The notes: a model not told the origin generated them from the letters alone. 64,000 nucleotides of DNA from Paenibacillus peoriae KCTC 3763 (GCF_000236805.1 NZ_AGFX01000012.1:310001-374000); one strand, 5' to 3'. Positions 53,309 through 63,116 are shown, counted from the stretch's first letter. Program-made: numbers and translations.

Positions 53309-53999
53309 ATTTCAATCCACGCACTCATGCAGAGTGCGACAACTAATTTAGGAGGGAACGGCCCTCCATAAGGGATTTCAATCCACGCACTCATATGGAG
53401 TGCGACTTGGAGGCTTTAGACGGGGCGAACTGTTGGCTATAATTTCAATCCACGCACTCATGTAGAGTGCGACTTCGGAAAAAGTTAATTTTTACTGGCG
53501 CGAATCGATTTCAATCCACGCACTCCATACAGAGTGCGACAGCCGAGGAAGCAGCTGCCATCTTTAGAACTGCTATTTCAATCCACGCACTCATACAGAG
53601 TGCGACAATCATTTGCGCTTGTCGGGTAGCATGGCACGAATATTTCAATCCACGCACTCATACAGAGTGCGACATGGCTATGAATCAGCACTTATTAATA
53701 TTGGCATAAATTTCAATCCACGCACTCATACAGAGTGCGACCTCGAAAATGGAATCTAAGTCGGAATGAATAGCATAATTTCAATCCACGCACTCATACA
53801 GAGTGCGACCACAAACCAGCTCGTCAGACGCTTCATAGACGTCTTATTTCAATCCACGCACTCATACAGAGTGCGACCAGATCTACCGTCATAGCAAAAG
53901 CCGTCAATCCACGCACTCATACAGAGTGCGACCGTAAGATAGTGGAGGACTCAGCCAAGCAAATTGAATTTCAATCCACGCACTCATACAGAGTGCGAC
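53309..53999 (-). CRISPR. Type I-C CRISPR array 1: 11 repeats, 10 spacers
   Basis: Repeats of 32 bases start at 53309, 53375, 53442, 53508, 53575, 53642, 53710, 53778, 53846, 53901 and 53968. In crRNA sense (minus) the repeat begins GTCGCACTC, has a 5-base loop TGTAT, continues GAGTGCG and ends TGGATTGAAAT. Spacers are 34-36 bases, except one of 23 (53878-53900). The leader is on the right, after cas2; the four repeats furthest from it are variant (central bases differ at 53309, 53375 and 53442; one inserted base at 53508), the usual decay of the old end. The repeat at 53901 has lost its normal last bases. Confidence 0.98.
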
Positions 54000-54179
54000 A
54001 GCGAAAATACAGTAATTCATACCCTAGTGATATCAATTTCACACATTTCCGCAAAAAACGATACCGAAAAGGCTTGAATCAAGCATTGACATTTATCGAA
54101 AATAACCAACTCAAACCTTTTCGACAAATTTCGAGGTGCGAAGGATCCGGGGTTTTTATGTGAGCTTCACATTCGCACC
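54000..54179 (-). promoter_or_regulatory. CRISPR leader of array 1
   Basis: The 180-base AT-rich stretch between cas2 and the first repeat of array 1 should hold the array promoter and integration signals. At its cas2 end AGGTGCGAA (54134-54142) and TTCGCACCT (54172-54180) form a 9-bp inverted repeat with TGTGA/TCACA inside. A second small palindrome, GCTTGAATCAAGC, lies near 54080. Confidence 0.75.
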
Positions 54180-54470
54180 TTACAAAATGAGTGGGCTTTC
54201 CATATCGTAAGCCTCTTTGACCCCTATATGCTCTACTTTCTTTTTGTAGTTATCGCCTAAGTTGTAGAAACGCAGGCTGTCTTCTTTTTTGTCTATCAAT
54301 TCTTCTAATTCATACTTTAAACGGCGGAACTGGGTCGAATCCAAAATACATTCAAATACGGAATTTTGCACCCTTTGTCCGTGATCTACACACTTTTTCG
54401 CAACCTTTGCCAGCCTCCTTCTTCCTTCTCTGTCCACCGTACTTACATCATAAGTAATCAAAATAAGCAA
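54180..54470 (-). CDS. cas2: CRISPR-associated endonuclease Cas2
   Basis: A 96-residue ferredoxin-fold protein that bridges two Cas1 dimers during spacer integration. The conserved first strand LILITYDVST with its Asp and the later VQNSVFEC block are as expected. Starts 9 bases after cas1. Last gene of the cas operon, adjacent to the leader. Confidence 0.97.
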   Translation of the reverse strand: MLILITYDVSTVDREGRRRLAKVAKKCVDHGQRVQNSVFECILDSTQFRRLKYELEELIDKKEDSLRFYNLGDNYKKKVEHIGVKEAYDMESPLIL

Positions 54471-54479
54471 GTTTCACAC

Positions 54480-55511
54480 CTACTTCCACAAAAATGGAGG
54501 GTACTCGTCCAAGTCTCCCCGAATATGCCTTGCCAAAAGCAATGCCTGTGAATAAGGCACCAGCCCCCAAGACATTTTCTCGTTCAGATAAGGATGAATG
54601 ATCTTGTCCTGTTTCCGTTCCTGCCAGGCCTTCAATACGATTTTCCTCGTATCATCATCCATCATCACAGATCCGTTTTCTTTCCTATAAAATCCTTTGC
54701 CATGAATTAGCTTTTTGTTAATCAAAGACAGCACAAAACGGTCGGCATATACTCCTCGAAGCTCTTCCATCACATCCAGTGCCAAAGATGCTCTTCCCGG
54801 ACGATCTCGATGCAGGAACCCTACATACGCATCCAGGCCGACAGCCTCCAAAGCCGATTTCATATCGTTGGACAGCAATGTATAGGCAAAGGATAACAAC
54901 GCATTTACATTATCTAACGGTGGACGTTTATGGCGTCCATGAAAATAAAAATCGTCTTTTTGCTGCAAAATCAGCTCGTCAAAAACGGAATTATACTGAA
55001 CGGCCGCCGTACCCTCCAAGCCCCGTAAAATGTCTAATTCCTCCACTTCACGGACCTGCTTCATGATCTCTGTTAAAGAAGCGCTCACCTTTTTCATGCG
55101 ATCTGTGTCAATCCGAAGCTGGTGGTCCCTCGTCGCCCGTTCCAAAATCCATTTATGGTTATAGATCTTACCTATAATCATATTTCTGGCTACAAGAGCG
55201 CTTCTTTTATCATCATCGGAAATCCGGTACTGTTCTTTTCTCAGCACTACGTTTCCCCGGCTTTCTCCCGTCACTCGTGCCAGGAAACGTCCGCTACGCG
55301 TCATAAAGGTTAGGTCTATGTTACGTGTTGCACAAGCTCCCATCAAGCCGGGACTGACCCCCGAGTAGCCAAAAGTGCAAACTGCCTCCAGATTATGCAA
55401 AGGATACCGTGCAAGAATGGACTCTTCTTGTTTGATTACGATATTTTCCCCATCCAGTGACAAGTACGTATCTGGTATGGTCACAAATAATGTGCTCAGT
55501 AGTTTTTTCAT
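54480..55511 (-). CDS. cas1: CRISPR-associated integrase Cas1, type I-C
   Basis: A 343-residue spacer integrase. The N-terminal beta domain is followed by the helical catalytic domain with the metal-binding Glu in EGTAAVQYNSVFDEL, His in VGFLHRDRPGRASLALDVME and following Asp/Glu. Overlaps cas4 by 4 bases (ATGA), so it is translationally coupled. Confidence 0.97.
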   Translation of the reverse strand: MKKLLSTLFVTIPDTYLSLDGENIVIKQEESILARYPLHNLEAVCTFGYSGVSPGLMGACATRNIDLTFMTRSGRFLARVTGESRGNVVLRKEQYRISDDDKRSALVARNMIIGKIYNHKWILERATRDHQLRIDTDRMKKVSASLTEIMKQVREVEELDILRGLEGTAAVQYNSVFDELILQQKDDFYFHGRHKRPPLDNVNALLSFAYTLLSNDMKSALEAVGLDAYVGFLHRDRPGRASLALDVMEELRGVYADRFVLSLINKKLIHGKGFYRKENGSVMMDDDTRKIVLKAWQERKQDKIIHPYLNEKMSWGLVPYSQALLLARHIRGDLDEYPPFLWK

Positions 55512-56167
55512 TCAGCCAGCCTGCTTTCAATAAAGCTTGAGACTGATTTTTTATTTAGTATTTCGGGCACACATATATTATGTAGTGAGCAGCTTTGACA
55601 GTGTGGTCCCGCTTTGGCTTTGGGTGTATGATTGTGCTCAAAATAATGCCGCATCTCCTGCAAGCTTGTACGTACACGTTCTCGGTCAGACGCCGTGATG
55701 ATGACCTCTACGCGATGTTTGATCTCATCGTAATAAAAGTAGCCCTTTGAAATCTCACATACGAGCATTTCTTCAAGACACATTACTTGTGCGACCAACT
55801 GAGCATGATCCGAATCATTTCGTTTCGGTTTGCCCCGCTTGTATTCAACAGGAAAAGGAAGGTACATACCTTCCTCCCCTGCAAGCGGAACGCCAAGAGG
55901 ATCATGTACAAACTCCACCACGTCACAGATACCAGTAATCCCGAGCTCTCTGGAATGTACAGGTAGTGCGCGTACAACGAGCTTATCCCCTCTTTTTTCA
56001 CGAATCATCGGCTGATCGGCTTTTCGATGCAAATGATTGCCCTCGATCGTCCGTACGTTTTCTTCCCATTGCTGCTCGATGTGAATAAGCGCCCACTGTC
56101 TTCTACAGAAATTAAAATGCTGTATACCGGATAATAGCAAATAATCTTCTTCGTTATAGCCCTGCAT
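55508..56167 (-). CDS. cas4: CRISPR-associated exonuclease Cas4
   Basis: A 219-residue RecB-like nuclease with an iron-sulfur cluster that trims prespacers and selects the PAM end. An early Cys lies in FNFCRRQWALIHIE, the nuclease Lys/Asp residues in PVEYKRGKPKRND, and the C-terminal cluster cysteines in HCQSCSLHNICVPE. Overlaps the end of cas7 by 14 bases. Confidence 0.96.
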   Translation of the reverse strand: MQGYNEEDYLLLSGIQHFNFCRRQWALIHIEQQWEENVRTIEGNHLHRKADQPMIREKRGDKLVVRALPVHSRELGITGICDVVEFVHDPLGVPLAGEEGMYLPFPVEYKRGKPKRNDSDHAQLVAQVMCLEEMLVCEISKGYFYYDEIKHRVEVIITASDRERVRTSLQEMRHYFEHNHTPKAKAGPHCQSCSLHNICVPEILNKKSVSSFIESRLAE

Positions 56168-57029
56168 ACTCTTGGACCTCTAAGCCTTCGAGCGGTGTCA
56201 ATATACATTCATAATGTGTATCAAAGGATTTGTCGGCTGCATTTACATTTTCTTTCGGTTTCACTTCCAAAGATCGGTGTACTTTAGCAGATGAGTATTT
56301 TCCTAGCTTGGAATTATGCTCCCACCAGTAGACTTTATGAACCTCCATACTACCGTCAGGACGGGCGGATGAGACATCATTTTCAAACAATGAAATCAGC
56401 GCTTCCTTGATCTTTGCCGCATCTTCGTTTGTAAATCCTGTTTTTTCAGCTAGCTGTGTATTGATGCTTCCCTTAAAAACGTATACACCAAAATCCACCC
56501 GATGCTTCATCCCCATCGTATCGGAACCTTTTTCGCTACCTGGTTCGGAGTTTACACTTTTGGTAATTTGCATGCTGGTAATATCAATAGGAAGAACACT
56601 GGTTGCCGTATGTATAGATACAGGACCTCTTACCCCTACAGATACTCCTGCCCCTTTACCCACCGCTTTGAATGCAAAAACTTGACCAAAACTACGAACA
56701 TCCATCCACTCCTGACAGGCCATTCTGGCAAACTCCTCGCTTGAACCTTCCTTGCTCTTAAAAATTTTCCCCAGCTCAGGATTGGCTTCAGCACGTTCTC
56801 TTAAACTACTAAAAGAGTCCGATTTGCGATCATTCGATTGCACAAAAATAGACTCTCCCATATCTTGCAGACGATTTCTTATTTTCCGTTTCAGAGCCAC
56901 ATCTGAAATTTCGCCATAACCATCGTAATTTTGTCGTGGGCGATTGCCATTCAGGGGATCGCCATTGGGATTAGCTTTCGCGACAGACAATACAACGGCA
57001 AAATCAATTTTATGATCCAAAATAGACAT
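56154..57029 (-). CDS. cas7: Type I-C Cascade backbone subunit Cas7 (Csd2)
   Basis: A 291-residue RAMP protein that coats the crRNA guide in several copies. The N-terminal VVLSVAKANPNGDPLNGNRP is diagnostic of Csd2/Csh2 proteins. Begins 44 bases after cas8c. Confidence 0.96.
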   Translation of the reverse strand: MSILDHKIDFAVVLSVAKANPNGDPLNGNRPRQNYDGYGEISDVALKRKIRNRLQDMGESIFVQSNDRKSDSFSSLRERAEANPELGKIFKSKEGSSEEFARMACQEWMDVRSFGQVFAFKAVGKGAGVSVGVRGPVSIHTATSVLPIDITSMQITKSVNSEPGSEKGSDTMGMKHRVDFGVYVFKGSINTQLAEKTGFTNEDAAKIKEALISLFENDVSSARPDGSMEVHKVYWWEHNSKLGKYSSAKVHRSLEVKPKENVNAADKSFDTHYECILTPLEGLEVQEYAGL

Positions 57030-57073
57030 ATGATGATTCTCCTTTTCATGTAACTCTATATTTTAAAAGATTT

Positions 57074-57502
57074 TTATGCTGGGGTGTTGTCGTCTTGGCT
57101 GTCATTAGTTTCTGCGGTCCTTGCCTCATGTTTCTTTTTATCCGTGTTGTGATAGAGTTTATAACGCTGGCTGTAGAATCCAAGCAAATATTTCCCGGTC
57201 AGCGGTTCATTATTAAATTGATCAAACGGGATTTTTGAAGCAACCTCATCAATCATGATGGAATAATAGTTTAGGCTTTGACCATATTTGGCTTGATGCG
57301 GCTGCAAAGCATTCTGAATCGTTCTCCAGGTTCTTTCCGGATGCTGTGAAAATACACTCATATAACGTATGGCATTAGTAGAGCGCTTTTTTTCCTTATC
57401 CTGTCCACTTCGTTCCAGTGCATTTCGTTCCAGTACATCAGCAATGGCCAGCAGTCTGCCGAATAAATAGCTGCGATCCGTATTTTCTTCATCTAATCCC
57501 AC
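57074..57502 (-). CDS. cas11c: Small subunit Cas11c from an internal start in cas8c
   Basis: Type I-C small subunits are translated from within cas8c. Here GGGAGGG (57510-57516) stands 7 bases before an in-frame GTG at 57502, giving a 142-residue helical protein beginning [20 protein letters not shown]. The site is the strongest binding site inside the gene that I could find near its 3' third. Cas11 copies line the belly of Cascade and hold the target strand. Confidence 0.75.
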   Translation of the reverse strand: MGLDEENTDRSYLFGRLLAIADVLERNALERSGQDKEKKRSTNAIRYMSVFSQHPERTWRTIQNALQPHQAKYGQSLNYYSIMIDEVASKIPFDQFNNEPLTGKYLLGFYSQRYKLYHNTDKKKHEARTAETNDSQDDNTPA

Positions 57503-59035
57503 GTTGTATCCCTCCCGTGTGTTAATCAATGCACATGTTATACTCAGTGTCTTCTCCCATTCCCATTTGTACATAGCTACCGGATTAGAGGCACGGTGAG
57601 TAGCACTTCTCACAATATCCTGCGGAATTGTTCGACCATCCACGATGCATGGAAGCATTCGTTCCATCAGGCCTTTAACGAGTTTGTCATTCGCCTTAGG
57701 ACCGTATGCTGCAAAAGCAATGTCTTTGGTCGCCGGAGCCCCCCAAAATTGTAATAGCTCACCTTGCTCGTCCTTTTGATAACGATGTAACCAGGCACAT
57801 TTTGTATGCCAATCAATAAGCTTGTCAAAATACAATTTTTTATCCAAATTCCGATAATAGAGAACAGCCATGCGTCCTGTTGTTGCCGAGTCAAGCACTA
57901 GAATATTGACGTTTGCTTTGGAAGCCGATTTGATGGCTAGTTTATTACGATAACCCGACAGGGCTTTGGCCAGATCAAAAGCAAGCTCTTCGTTCGTATG
58001 ACTTTTGATTGCTGCTGGCCGGAATGATTCAGGGCCAAAACCCATTGCAAAGATGTTGTCATTGTCGGTAAGACTCGGCACATTCGTGGCGTCATTACCC
58101 CAGACGAGAAAAACACGGTTATCCATAATTTTCCCTTGACGATGAATCAGCCATTTTAAGGCATTATGAGCTTTTTGAGATACTTCATAGCTGATGCTTG
58201 CTACTTCATGACTATGGGCAAACCGTCCTCTGAACGTAAACCCGCTCGTATCATTGGCGGAAATCAGCTTTGCTTTATCCCCGGAATTTCTGATTTTATT
58301 CGCATGTTTATCTGTGCCGGGAAGAAGCTTCCCGGTTACATAACAAATGTCTTCTTCGCCCAACAACTGACTGTAGTAACCAATAAATGAATCATATAGT
58401 TCTGTATCCTGCCACACTTTAGTTAACGCTTTATCTGGTGAATACACGTTAAAACGAATGAATACACCCTCCAGTTCACCAGGAACTGCCGTATATATAC
58501 GTGGTTTTTCCCCAGGTGAACGCTCATACTTCTTGTCCCATTTACTTATTAATTTTTGATCCTCATCAAGGTATAAAACAGACTCGTCCACCAAGTCTTT
58601 AATCAGTCGACGCTTGCTCAAGTAAAGATAGATGCTTTTCAGCTTGGGAGTGGCATATTCTGAATCAGCCCACCCTTCTAACTGCTGAATGTAAGCAGCA
58701 AAGGGCTCTTCTTTTTTGATCTTTCCGCCATATGCGACAAAATCTCCAGCGACATAGCTTAATTTATCATGCAGCGGATAGGGCGCTACGACAGAGCCAG
58801 CCCGGCTGGCCGATTTCTCGGTACAAGGAATTAATGTGCTAAAATCGTCCTTGTCCAGCACTCTGGCTGAATGAAAATCACCTTGTTCCGTAATTTCCAC
58901 TTCAATTTGTGCATTTTGAGTTGTATGGGAGATGGGCAGCAGCGTATATTCGCGATCATTATGCTTTTTCTCAATCACACCCACACGGTCAAGGTTGGAT
59001 TCATAGGTTTCATATAGATTTAACAGCCAGCTCAT
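57074..59035 (-). CDS. cas8c: Type I-C Cascade large subunit Cas8c (Csd1)
   Basis: A 653-residue large subunit that recognises the PAM and recruits Cas3. Family blocks include the N-terminal [17 protein letters not shown], the [18 protein letters not shown]-like stretch and [21 protein letters not shown] 59035 overlaps the cas5 stop by 4 bases and has GGGAGGGG ahead; the frame upstream is inside cas5. The 3' part contains an internal start for the small subunit. Confidence 0.95.
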   Translation of the reverse strand: MSWLLNLYETYESNLDRVGVIEKKHNDREYTLLPISHTTQNAQIEVEITEQGDFHSARVLDKDDFSTLIPCTEKSASRAGSVVAPYPLHDKLSYVAGDFVAYGGKIKKEEPFAAYIQQLEGWADSEYATPKLKSIYLYLSKRRLIKDLVDESVLYLDEDQKLISKWDKKYERSPGEKPRIYTAVPGELEGVFIRFNVYSPDKALTKVWQDTELYDSFIGYYSQLLGEEDICYVTGKLLPGTDKHANKIRNSGDKAKLISANDTSGFTFRGRFAHSHEVASISYEVSQKAHNALKWLIHRQGKIMDNRVFLVWGNDATNVPSLTDNDNIFAMGFGPESFRPAAIKSHTNEELAFDLAKALSGYRNKLAIKSASKANVNILVLDSATTGRMAVLYYRNLDKKLYFDKLIDWHTKCAWLHRYQKDEQGELLQFWGAPATKDIAFAAYGPKANDKLVKGLMERMLPCIVDGRTIPQDIVRSATHRASNPVAMYKWEWEKTLSITCALINTREGYNVGLDEENTDRSYLFGRLLAIADVLERNALERSGQDKEKKRSTNAIRYMSVFSQHPERTWRTIQNALQPHQAKYGQSLNYYSIMIDEVASKIPFDQFNNEPLTGKYLLGFYSQRYKLYHNTDKKKHEARTAETNDSQDDNTPA

Positions 59036-59751
59036 TTCATGCCCCACCCCTCCCACTCTGCAAGCAGCTCATCAGCGGACTGAACATTATTGTCATCAAA
59101 TCGTTTCGGCTGCATATCTGCTATGATGCAAACTTGTGTGCATTTCTCCGGTGGATCAAATTCAATAACTCCATCCTTCATCACCGGATTCCACAAGCGT
59201 ACCTCCAACTGATTCCTGCCTGTCTCATCCGGGTAGTTAATCCCGTGTACCATATTTCCTAGATGAATGTCGCCATAGCTATCATAGAAACCGGATGCTT
59301 CACCAAAAACACAGGGCTCCACATATGCTTGGCATTCTCGTGTACCCAGGAAAATATCTCTGCGTCCACCCGCAAGCAACGAGCGTTTAAGGATGTTATG
59401 ATGCTTGTTTTCATTACGGTCATATTCCATCTCGGGACGATGCAGATTAAAAATAAAATGGGCTTGAACCTCATAGCAAGGGTCTTTGAGATAAGTATAA
59501 TTAGCAAGCGTATTACCGCCGCCATATTCAATAGGCCGAATTCCCTTAGATTCCATTCGGATTGCGTTTAGAATACGAACTTTGTCTATAACCATCGTAA
59601 TCGTAGGCTTCCAATAAATACTTTCTACGATCCCTTTTAATGCCTGATAGGTTGGGACACTGTATGTTAGTTTCTCACCCCCCAGTTTGGTTAGCGGGTC
59701 TGTAAACAGCGCATAATCTCCATACACTCTAAATTCAATTGAATTTCTCAA
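59032..59751 (-). CDS. cas5: Type I-C crRNA endonuclease Cas5d
   Basis: A 239-residue RAMP protein that in type I-C replaces Cas6: it cuts pre-crRNA below the repeat stem and stays on the 5' handle. Begins [20 protein letters not shown], with the conserved SYPVPT-like [21 protein letters not shown] block. Overlaps cas8c by 4 bases; 111 bases separate it from cas3. Confidence 0.95.
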   Translation of the reverse strand: MRNSIEFRVYGDYALFTDPLTKLGGEKLTYSVPTYQALKGIVESIYWKPTITMVIDKVRILNAIRMESKGIRPIEYGGGNTLANYTYLKDPCYEVQAHFIFNLHRPEMEYDRNENKHHNILKRSLLAGGRRDIFLGTRECQAYVEPCVFGEASGFYDSYGDIHLGNMVHGINYPDETGRNQLEVRLWNPVMKDGVIEFDPPEKCTQVCIIADMQPKRFDDNNVQSADELLAEWEGWGMK

Positions 59752-59862
59752 CTGGCATCTTCCTCCTTTCTAGGTCTTTTTATCTAAATGCAATACCAGA
59801 ATATTACTTCCGACATAGTCAGTCAACACGAAAGATAAGCTCAAGCCCCGTTAAAAGTATTT

Positions 59863-62352
59863 TTAAAGGATAAAACCACCATGCGAGCTATCATTTTGAA
59901 CATTGAGCCCATATGAGTCATCATAAGCCCCATCGGTCAGAGCCCATATTTTTTCGTCCAAAAAAGAAACCAGCCCCTTATTGTGACTCAATTGATTTTT
60001 ATCTGTGTTCGTTATATTAATGGTAAATTGCTGTGCCCTGCGGAGCAGGCTGCTAAGATCCTCTATGCTTTGCTGTCCATTCAGATCAGCGATGATCTCT
60101 TTTCCTTCCTTCTCTCCATCCCCATAAGGAACAATGACGGCTGTCGTATGATCTTTGATGACTTGAAAATGTTCTGCTGCTGTCTTATAGCTATTCGCTA
60201 AAAATAAAGGAAGAAACGCATCCTTTTCATCATAATAGGAGCGATAATACGTATTTTCATTGCGACTAACAGATAATAGCTCGGTCATGTTTTTTCTTAG
60301 CTTAGGTATGTAATAATTCAAGTCCGATGCCAGCTCGGTATAATACTTTTGGAAATATATTTCCAGAGCATGTCCGGACAATATGTTACCGCCATAGCAG
60401 GTTTTGTCACGTTTTAAGTCGATAAACATTTTTCTAGTGATTTCTTTACCTATTTTGATTTCTTTGAGGTCTTTGAGCTTTTCTTCTTCATGATCAATGA
60501 CATACACCTGCTTTGTTCCATCTCTTCCATGGCGATTACATCGGCCCGCTGCCTGAGCAATCGAATCCAGACCAGCCAAGGATCGAATGACACAATCAAA
60601 ACTAATATCCACTCCAGCCTCGATGAGTTGTGTACTAATACAAACGACAGGTTTTTTATGCTCTAAAAGTTGTTTTACTTCCTCCAATATGCGATTGCGA
60701 TGAGCCGGGCACATGGAGGTGCTTAAATGGTAAACCGGGATGGCGCTGTTTCCTTCTGTTAATCGGTGATATAGATTTTTGACCACTGCTTTTGTATTGA
60801 GAATAACGAGTACGCTTGGTTCATCCGCAAGTATTTGCTCAACAAAATCTGCAAGTTTCTCGGTATTTATAGTGTCATCTGTCGCCTTGTCGACAATTTC
60901 AACCCGCTTGAACTTTTCGATAACATGATCGAGGTCATGCACCATTTCGCCATCCGGTTCAATGTCGAGCTTGTTGTGTACAAAATCCAATTCCGGTTGG
61001 GTAGCGGTGCAAAGAACAATACTTGAAGAGGCATATGTTTTCAAAAAATTCAGCGCTTGATTGAACAAAGAAATACAGTGTGTGGGGACTTTTTGGACTT
61101 CATCAAAAATAATAACGGACTCACTCAAATTGTGAAGCCTACGGACATTTCTGCTGCCACCCGCGTAAAACACATTTAAAAATTGCACCATGGTCGTGAA
61201 AATGATTGGCGAATCCCAATTATCCTTAGCCAACTTTAATTTTTGATGCGTGTTCATAACGACATCCTCAAGCTCATGACCCTCAGCATCTATGTCCTCT
61301 ACTTCGTCCATGACCACATTGGAGTGATGCTCCAGAATATTAGCGTCATCCCGTATAATTTCACGTACTTCCCGAGCGTTTTGTTCAATAATCGTCGTGA
61401 ATGGAACGACGTAGATGATATGCTTCTTTTCAAATGTGACTGCATGCTTTAGGGCATAACGCAGACTGGCCAGCGTTTTTCCACCCCCTGTAGGTATGGA
61501 GAGTGTTAATATCCCGGAAGGCTTGTCTGCAAATTGCTCACATTGCTCGGACATTTGCTTTCTAAGCAGATTAATAGTTGTGTCGGCATTCTCTCCTGAT
61601 TGCAGATCGTTAATGCGCTCCATTAATCTTTCGTAATACGTTTGAAATAGCTGCTGGCCATTTATCGGTGCATTGCTGTTCTTCTCGTCTTTAACATTAT
61701 TTTCTTCAAAACAACGGGTATTCGTGCGATCAGCATCGATCAAAGCACTGAAAACAAACTTGGATAAGAACATCATTTTGAGTTCAATGTTTGGATGATC
61801 CTCACGTTCCATATAATCAGCCAACTCGGTTCCAGCTTGATTCACATATCGAAAAAATGCAGATTCCTCCATCACCTGTTCATAAAAAAGGGAGACTGCA
61901 TGATCAAACCCCTCTAATTCACGGTCACGCACCCGATCCAAAAATTTTGATTCCAGAGTAGGATCTAAAAAATCCTGCAAATAGGCATGGTGTGAAATAA
62001 TCGCATTTCCTACAACTTCGGATAATAAAGCTTTGTTCATGAAATCCTGCTTATCAACTGTTCCTTGAGGTTGGATATGAAAAAGATTGTACAATAATTT
62101 CCCACCAGCTGTAGAATGATCCACGCTTCCTCGTTTCGGCGGAATGTCAGGACTTTGTACGGCTAAACGTATGTAATTCTGGAATTTTTCCGTGTATTTC
62201 CCCAAGTCATGCAGCATACCAGCGAGTCCGGTAATATGTTGTATTCCTATTTTGTCACCATAAGTTTCTGCTAGTTGTTGAGTTTCCATCAGGTGATCTG
62301 CAACCGTCTGAATCTCATGGTCACTTTCCCGAATGTGGGCGATATAGTCCAT
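59863..62352 (-). CDS. cas3: CRISPR-associated nuclease-helicase Cas3
   Basis: An 829-residue effector that unwinds and degrades targeted DNA. The HD nuclease domain is N-terminal (GLAGMLHDLGKYTEKF), followed by the SF2 helicase with motif I SIPTGGGKTLASLRYALKHA, motif II VIIFDEVQK and motif VI QAAGRCNRHGRDG. ATG follows AAAGGAG. First cas gene of the operon; 325 bases upstream is the small gene at 62678-62956, so the two could share a transcript. Confidence 0.97.
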   Translation of the reverse strand: MDYIAHIRESDHEIQTVADHLMETQQLAETYGDKIGIQHITGLAGMLHDLGKYTEKFQNYIRLAVQSPDIPPKRGSVDHSTAGGKLLYNLFHIQPQGTVDKQDFMNKALLSEVVGNAIISHHAYLQDFLDPTLESKFLDRVRDRELEGFDHAVSLFYEQVMEESAFFRYVNQAGTELADYMEREDHPNIELKMMFLSKFVFSALIDADRTNTRCFEENNVKDEKNSNAPINGQQLFQTYYERLMERINDLQSGENADTTINLLRKQMSEQCEQFADKPSGILTLSIPTGGGKTLASLRYALKHAVTFEKKHIIYVVPFTTIIEQNAREVREIIRDDANILEHHSNVVMDEVEDIDAEGHELEDVVMNTHQKLKLAKDNWDSPIIFTTMVQFLNVFYAGGSRNVRRLHNLSESVIIFDEVQKVPTHCISLFNQALNFLKTYASSSIVLCTATQPELDFVHNKLDIEPDGEMVHDLDHVIEKFKRVEIVDKATDDTINTEKLADFVEQILADEPSVLVILNTKAVVKNLYHRLTEGNSAIPVYHLSTSMCPAHRNRILEEVKQLLEHKKPVVCISTQLIEAGVDISFDCVIRSLAGLDSIAQAAGRCNRHGRDGTKQVYVIDHEEEKLKDLKEIKIGKEITRKMFIDLKRDKTCYGGNILSGHALEIYFQKYYTELASDLNYYIPKLRKNMTELLSVSRNENTYYRSYYDEKDAFLPLFLANSYKTAAEHFQVIKDHTTAVIVPYGDGEKEGKEIIADLNGQQSIEDLSSLLRRAQQFTINITNTDKNQLSHNKGLVSFLDEKIWALTDGAYDDSYGLNVQNDSSHGGFIL

Positions 62353-62677
62353 TTTTTCACTCCTTTAATTTTTCTTCGAGAATAACCTTTCACCAAACAC
62401 CAATAAAATCCAATTCATGCTAATGCATTACCAGTTGTATACGTTCTGTTCATTTCTTTAATACAAACCAGTATCCCATAATAACCTTGTCACGTGCATT
62501 TTTAGTACTTCTTCCATTGTTAGCAGTAATGAATCCCATCTATAATACCACAATTAGATTTATGGATGTTTTCCCAAAAGCGGTTCGAATGGCACAGCCC
62601 GCTAAACCCCAGAAAGGAATCCTACCTAGCTAGTAGCTATCAATCGTTGACACTACCATATAGAACAGGTATAAAAA
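62353..62677. other. Gap between cas3 and the OrfA-like gene
   Basis: No gene is visible in these 325 bases. They contain the cas3 leader and binding site, no convincing terminator after the OrfA-like gene, and a strong rightward promoter at 62647-62675. Absence of a terminator makes read-through from the OrfA-like gene into cas3 possible. Confidence 0.5.
62647..62675 (+). promoter_or_regulatory. Consensus sigma-A promoter antisense to the OrfA-like gene
   Basis: TTGACA (62647-62652) and TATAAA (62670-62675) with ideal 17-base spacing. It reads rightward into the 3' end of the leftward OrfA-like gene. No rightward coding frame follows, so an antisense or regulatory RNA is the likely product. 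Confidence 0.6.
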
Positions 62678-62956
62678 TTAAGGTTCTTTGGATTTTCTCC
62701 CTCGTAAAATTATTGCTGTTGTAATGTCTGCTAATGCATCATTTTTTTGTTTCATCTCATTAGCTAATGCCTTCAATTTCCGCTTTGTACCTCTAAGTTC
62801 TTCCTCCAACTGTTTAATTTTCATTTCATGAGGTTGCTCAGAAACATTAATCCAAGTTTTAATTTCATCTACAAGTAGCCCTTTAGTGCGGCAATAATCT
62901 AATAACTCATCATAATTAAATCTATCAACTCGCAACAAAACATTAAATTTCTCCAT
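62678..62956 (-). CDS. Small coiled-coil protein resembling IS3-type transposase OrfA
   Basis: A 92-residue protein. The order of features matches the C-terminal two-thirds of IS3-family OrfA: YCRTKGLLVDEIKTWI, then a leucine-zipper-like coil (KQLEEELRGTKRKLKALANE) ending KNDALADITTAIIL. The OrfA helix-turn-helix start is replaced by a short unrelated N-terminus, and no orfB or inverted repeats are seen, so this is either an IS remnant or a co-opted protein. AAGGAGG lies 8 bases before ATG. Its promoter region carries the protospacer matched by the divergent crRNA-like RNA, and it is the first gene upstream of cas3 in the same direction. Confidence 0.7.
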   Translation of the reverse strand: MEKFNVLLRVDRFNYDELLDYCRTKGLLVDEIKTWINVSEQPHEMKIKQLEEELRGTKRKLKALANEMKQKNDALADITTAIILRGRKSKEP

Positions 62957-63023
62957 CTTTATGCGCCTCCTTGAATTTTACTAATAAACATAATGAAAGT
63001 TAATATTGTTTATCTTAGATTGT

Positions 63024-63041
63024 AATATAATTTTATAGGAA
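63024..63041 (-). promoter_or_regulatory. Protospacer and PAM for the crRNA-like RNA, in the OrfA-like gene promoter
   Basis: On the minus strand TTC (63039-63041) is followed by CTATAAAATTATATT. The guide of the nearby crRNA-like RNA reads CTATATAATTATATT: 14 of 15 identical, with the mismatch at position 6. The site includes a TATAAAAT stretch that can serve as a -10 box, about 70-80 bases before the start codon. Confidence 0.6.
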
Positions 63042-63116
63042 CCTTATATAAAACACAGTAATACATCTCCCAAAAGATCAAAAAGATTTATGTTTTGCAA
63101 CCTAGCCCTTAAAAAA

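Noticed and set aside
53467-53709. Open frames running through array 1
   Set aside because: They are translations of CRISPR repeats and spacers (repeated FNPRTHTECD/SIHAL-like units), not genes.
62653-62670. A second possible target of the crRNA-like guide: minus-strand TTC followed by TATATGGTAGTG
   Set aside because: Only the first five bases match after shifting the guide by one; the site at 63024-63041 is far better.
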